From assembly GCA_964476135.1 (NCBI GenBank), contig CAYYYG010000002.1, forward strand, positions 12,676 through 76,675: a stretch of DNA of 64,000 nt, in the 5' to 3' direction. This DNA is from CAYYYG01 sp964476135. Lineage in GTDB: Bacteria; Patescibacteriota; Microgenomatia; UBA1406; GWC2-37-13. This document shows positions 63,901 through 64,000 of the stretch, piece by piece; position 1 is the first letter of the stretch, and each line of letters begins with the position of its first letter. Position numbers and translations under genes: made by a program. Below the pieces are notes generated by a model. The model saw nothing but the letters and a program-made list of their open reading frames with translations. It searched no databases and had not been told where the DNA came from.

Positions 63901-64000
63901 GGCGCCACCTGTACTTGCAGCTTCACCGCCACCGCCACCGCCACCGCCACCGCCTGCCTGAATAAGAAATGTTGAACTTCGCTTAACTGTTGCATAACCT
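60922..64000 (-). CDS. Giant surface protein with glycine-rich region and four LamG-like domains, 5' end outside window
   Basis: At least 1025 residues are visible; the frame is open to the window edge. After a start-like segment (VKRSSTFLIQAG) comes a glycine-rich region coded by about 63430-63985, with runs of ten Gly. Four concanavalin A-like/LamG domains follow, coded roughly by 63070-63430 (the shortest), 62390-63060, 61640-62300 and 60925-61625. Each ends with a version of IDDVQIYDYA/LRVYLYSLTENQI, and three begin with AYWKFDDG-like sequence. LamG domains bind glycans or proteins, so adhesion is likely. An in-frame TTG at 63804 is not the start, because similar sequence continues upstream. 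No anchor is visible at the C-terminus. Confidence 0.85.
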   Translation of the reverse strand, partial: GYATVKRSSTFLIQAGGGGGGGGGGEAASTGGAGGAGGGSSGVAGSNVTNGGNGGGEGTTAAGGALGTCTTCGTGGSAGSANTGGSGMDGNGAEGQGGGGGGGAGRYGGGGGSASGTSNAGGGGGGGGSSLVSGTSTVETAGSGTTPGNNSDSDKVSNCSTNGTGGSGGGAAGTGSNGNPGCIILIYGSGGGSSNAIIQFDSASSAVSSSGIFSNNTWGHWAMVFDGSQSTDAEKIKFYFNGVQQSMTFDGTFPATVPSTAHDLRINGNTDDTGFFNGAIDDVQIYDYAADNKEIVNMMNGRSASSQAIGSPIGHPVAYWKFDDGYGTTAQDSSANNNDLTLPTAYWTKSGKFNMAWDGTGASRLSLSSDSDLEFSATDSFSISLWYKSDSASNPAATEYIVADGGPAGSAGYAVYANTSGNICFGIDDDASWGPDVASCTTTDLYDNTWHHIVAKRNTAVDNTYIYIDGKLMDYDNDSTTATLDSNPTFFVGDMDTDDAGSGEEFAGDIDELKIYRYALNESEIKLEYNRGATAVFGALSTESNGLASFSTNRSYCVPGDTSTCNGPIGEWKLDESTGTTINDTSTNGHNLTTSSCGTPVWIPGKFGSALYMDSTNDCVDENDVNLPNLVITGDVSLSAWVNRKSTTTDDVIIHKDGDTGGSASNKSYQLYLNDTDNILRMAWGYGSDLTYTVNSTVAVNGTNQWINVAATRDTTNRTVKFYINGAPLGVGVTYLAANDPTDGTGAPGDFNIGAETNVPSTAAFDGYIDMARVYNYVRTPAQIAWEYNKGGPIAWYKFDECSGTTVYNSVKDGNGTPAGNTGTLTIGATGTNDAAGTCSGDASEAWANGVTGKFNSSIDFDGVDDSFTITDPSNGMLDFGANQDFTITLWIKSTGTGLILRKRTGADIGYYVYEHGTNDDMVFQIDDGVGEYDCDTNTDVTDGNWNFITVMRNASTISTYINGKKKCSAAATSGTLANSEDFIMALSSGNTYIAADMDDLRVYLYSLTENQIRTLYTGGSAVFK
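63924..63953. repeat. Short tandem repeat (CACCGC)x5 within poly-glycine coding sequence
   Basis: Five exact six-base units encode Gly-Gly on the minus strand. A tract like this can change length by slippage in whole-codon steps. Confidence 0.8.

Noticed and set aside
63353..63960. Plus-strand proline-rich frames and a CRISPR-like repeat pattern
   Set aside because: They mirror the glycine-rich coding sequence of the LamG protein; the repeat has a six-base period with no spacers.

Overview
The window reads as a chromosome segment of a small-genome bacterium of the Candidate Phyla Radiation (Patescibacteria). This placement is inferred from several things. Spacing is very tight: there are many 4-base stop/start overlaps and no gene-free stretch above 300 bases. 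Most genes lack Shine-Dalgarno sites. Core proteins are shortened (DnaE, MurE, the ATP synthase delta subunit). Surface proteins carry LamG, dockerin or LysM domains, and the cluster of glycosyltransferases is large. The standard bacterial code fits, because TGA works as a stop in many overlaps. No plasmid, phage, insertion sequence or CRISPR was seen.

Layout. Positions 1-18430 (minus strand) form one long co-directional series. In transcription order it holds PolX, LemA, HtpX, a large protein joining a class II amidotransferase-like domain to a CofE-like ligase domain, a membrane-anchored cyclophilin, GatC-GatA-GatB, a secreted cohesin-like/dockerin protein, DnaE, and then AtpZ and the F1Fo ATP synthase genes B-E-F-H-A-G (G is cut by the window edge). 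Positions 18453-20469 hold a LysM protein, tRNA-Gly, a tiny zinc-ribbon gene, a long inverted repeat, and tRNA-Thr followed after one base by an Ig-like surface protein. Positions 20444-37675 are a divergent polysaccharide locus. Its minus arm holds Wzy-like polymerase, a GT2-Wzx flippase fusion and four more glycosyltransferases. Its plus arm holds a double-GT2 membrane protein, two GT4 and one GT2, two GT-C-type membrane proteins and a secreted glycosidase-like TIM barrel. Positions 37679-43605 hold tRNA-Val, signal peptidase I, a ParB-like HTH protein, bL27, bL21, RodA and IleRS. Positions 43661-60469 (minus) are the division and cell wall cluster. In transcription order it runs murE, pgeF, murC, murB, murA, yvcK, dgkA, mraY, murL, murD, ftsW, an unknown membrane protein, murG, ftsQ, ftsA, ftsZ. 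A small membrane protein and a giant glycine-rich/LamG surface protein (cut at the right edge) end the window.

How the genes work together. The wall cluster supplies most cytoplasmic and lipid-linked steps of peptidoglycan synthesis. Its most striking part is a MurL-type glutamate epimerase beside a MurD whose glutamate-binding motifs are altered. This suggests that L-Glu is added first and epimerised on the nucleotide precursor. DgkA (undecaprenol kinase-like) can feed lipid carrier to MraY. murF, ddl, ftsI, ftsL and ftsB are not in the window. The polysaccharide locus contains transferases, a flippase and a polymerase, but no recognisable initiating phosphoglycosyltransferase.

Expression. 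A recurrent -10 element (often TGnTATAAT) lies 5-8 bases before the ATG of many genes, which points to leaderless mRNAs. One palindromic -10 box appears to serve the divergent murE and small-membrane-protein genes at once. Two genes, atpE and the zinc-ribbon gene, have clear strong Shine-Dalgarno sites.
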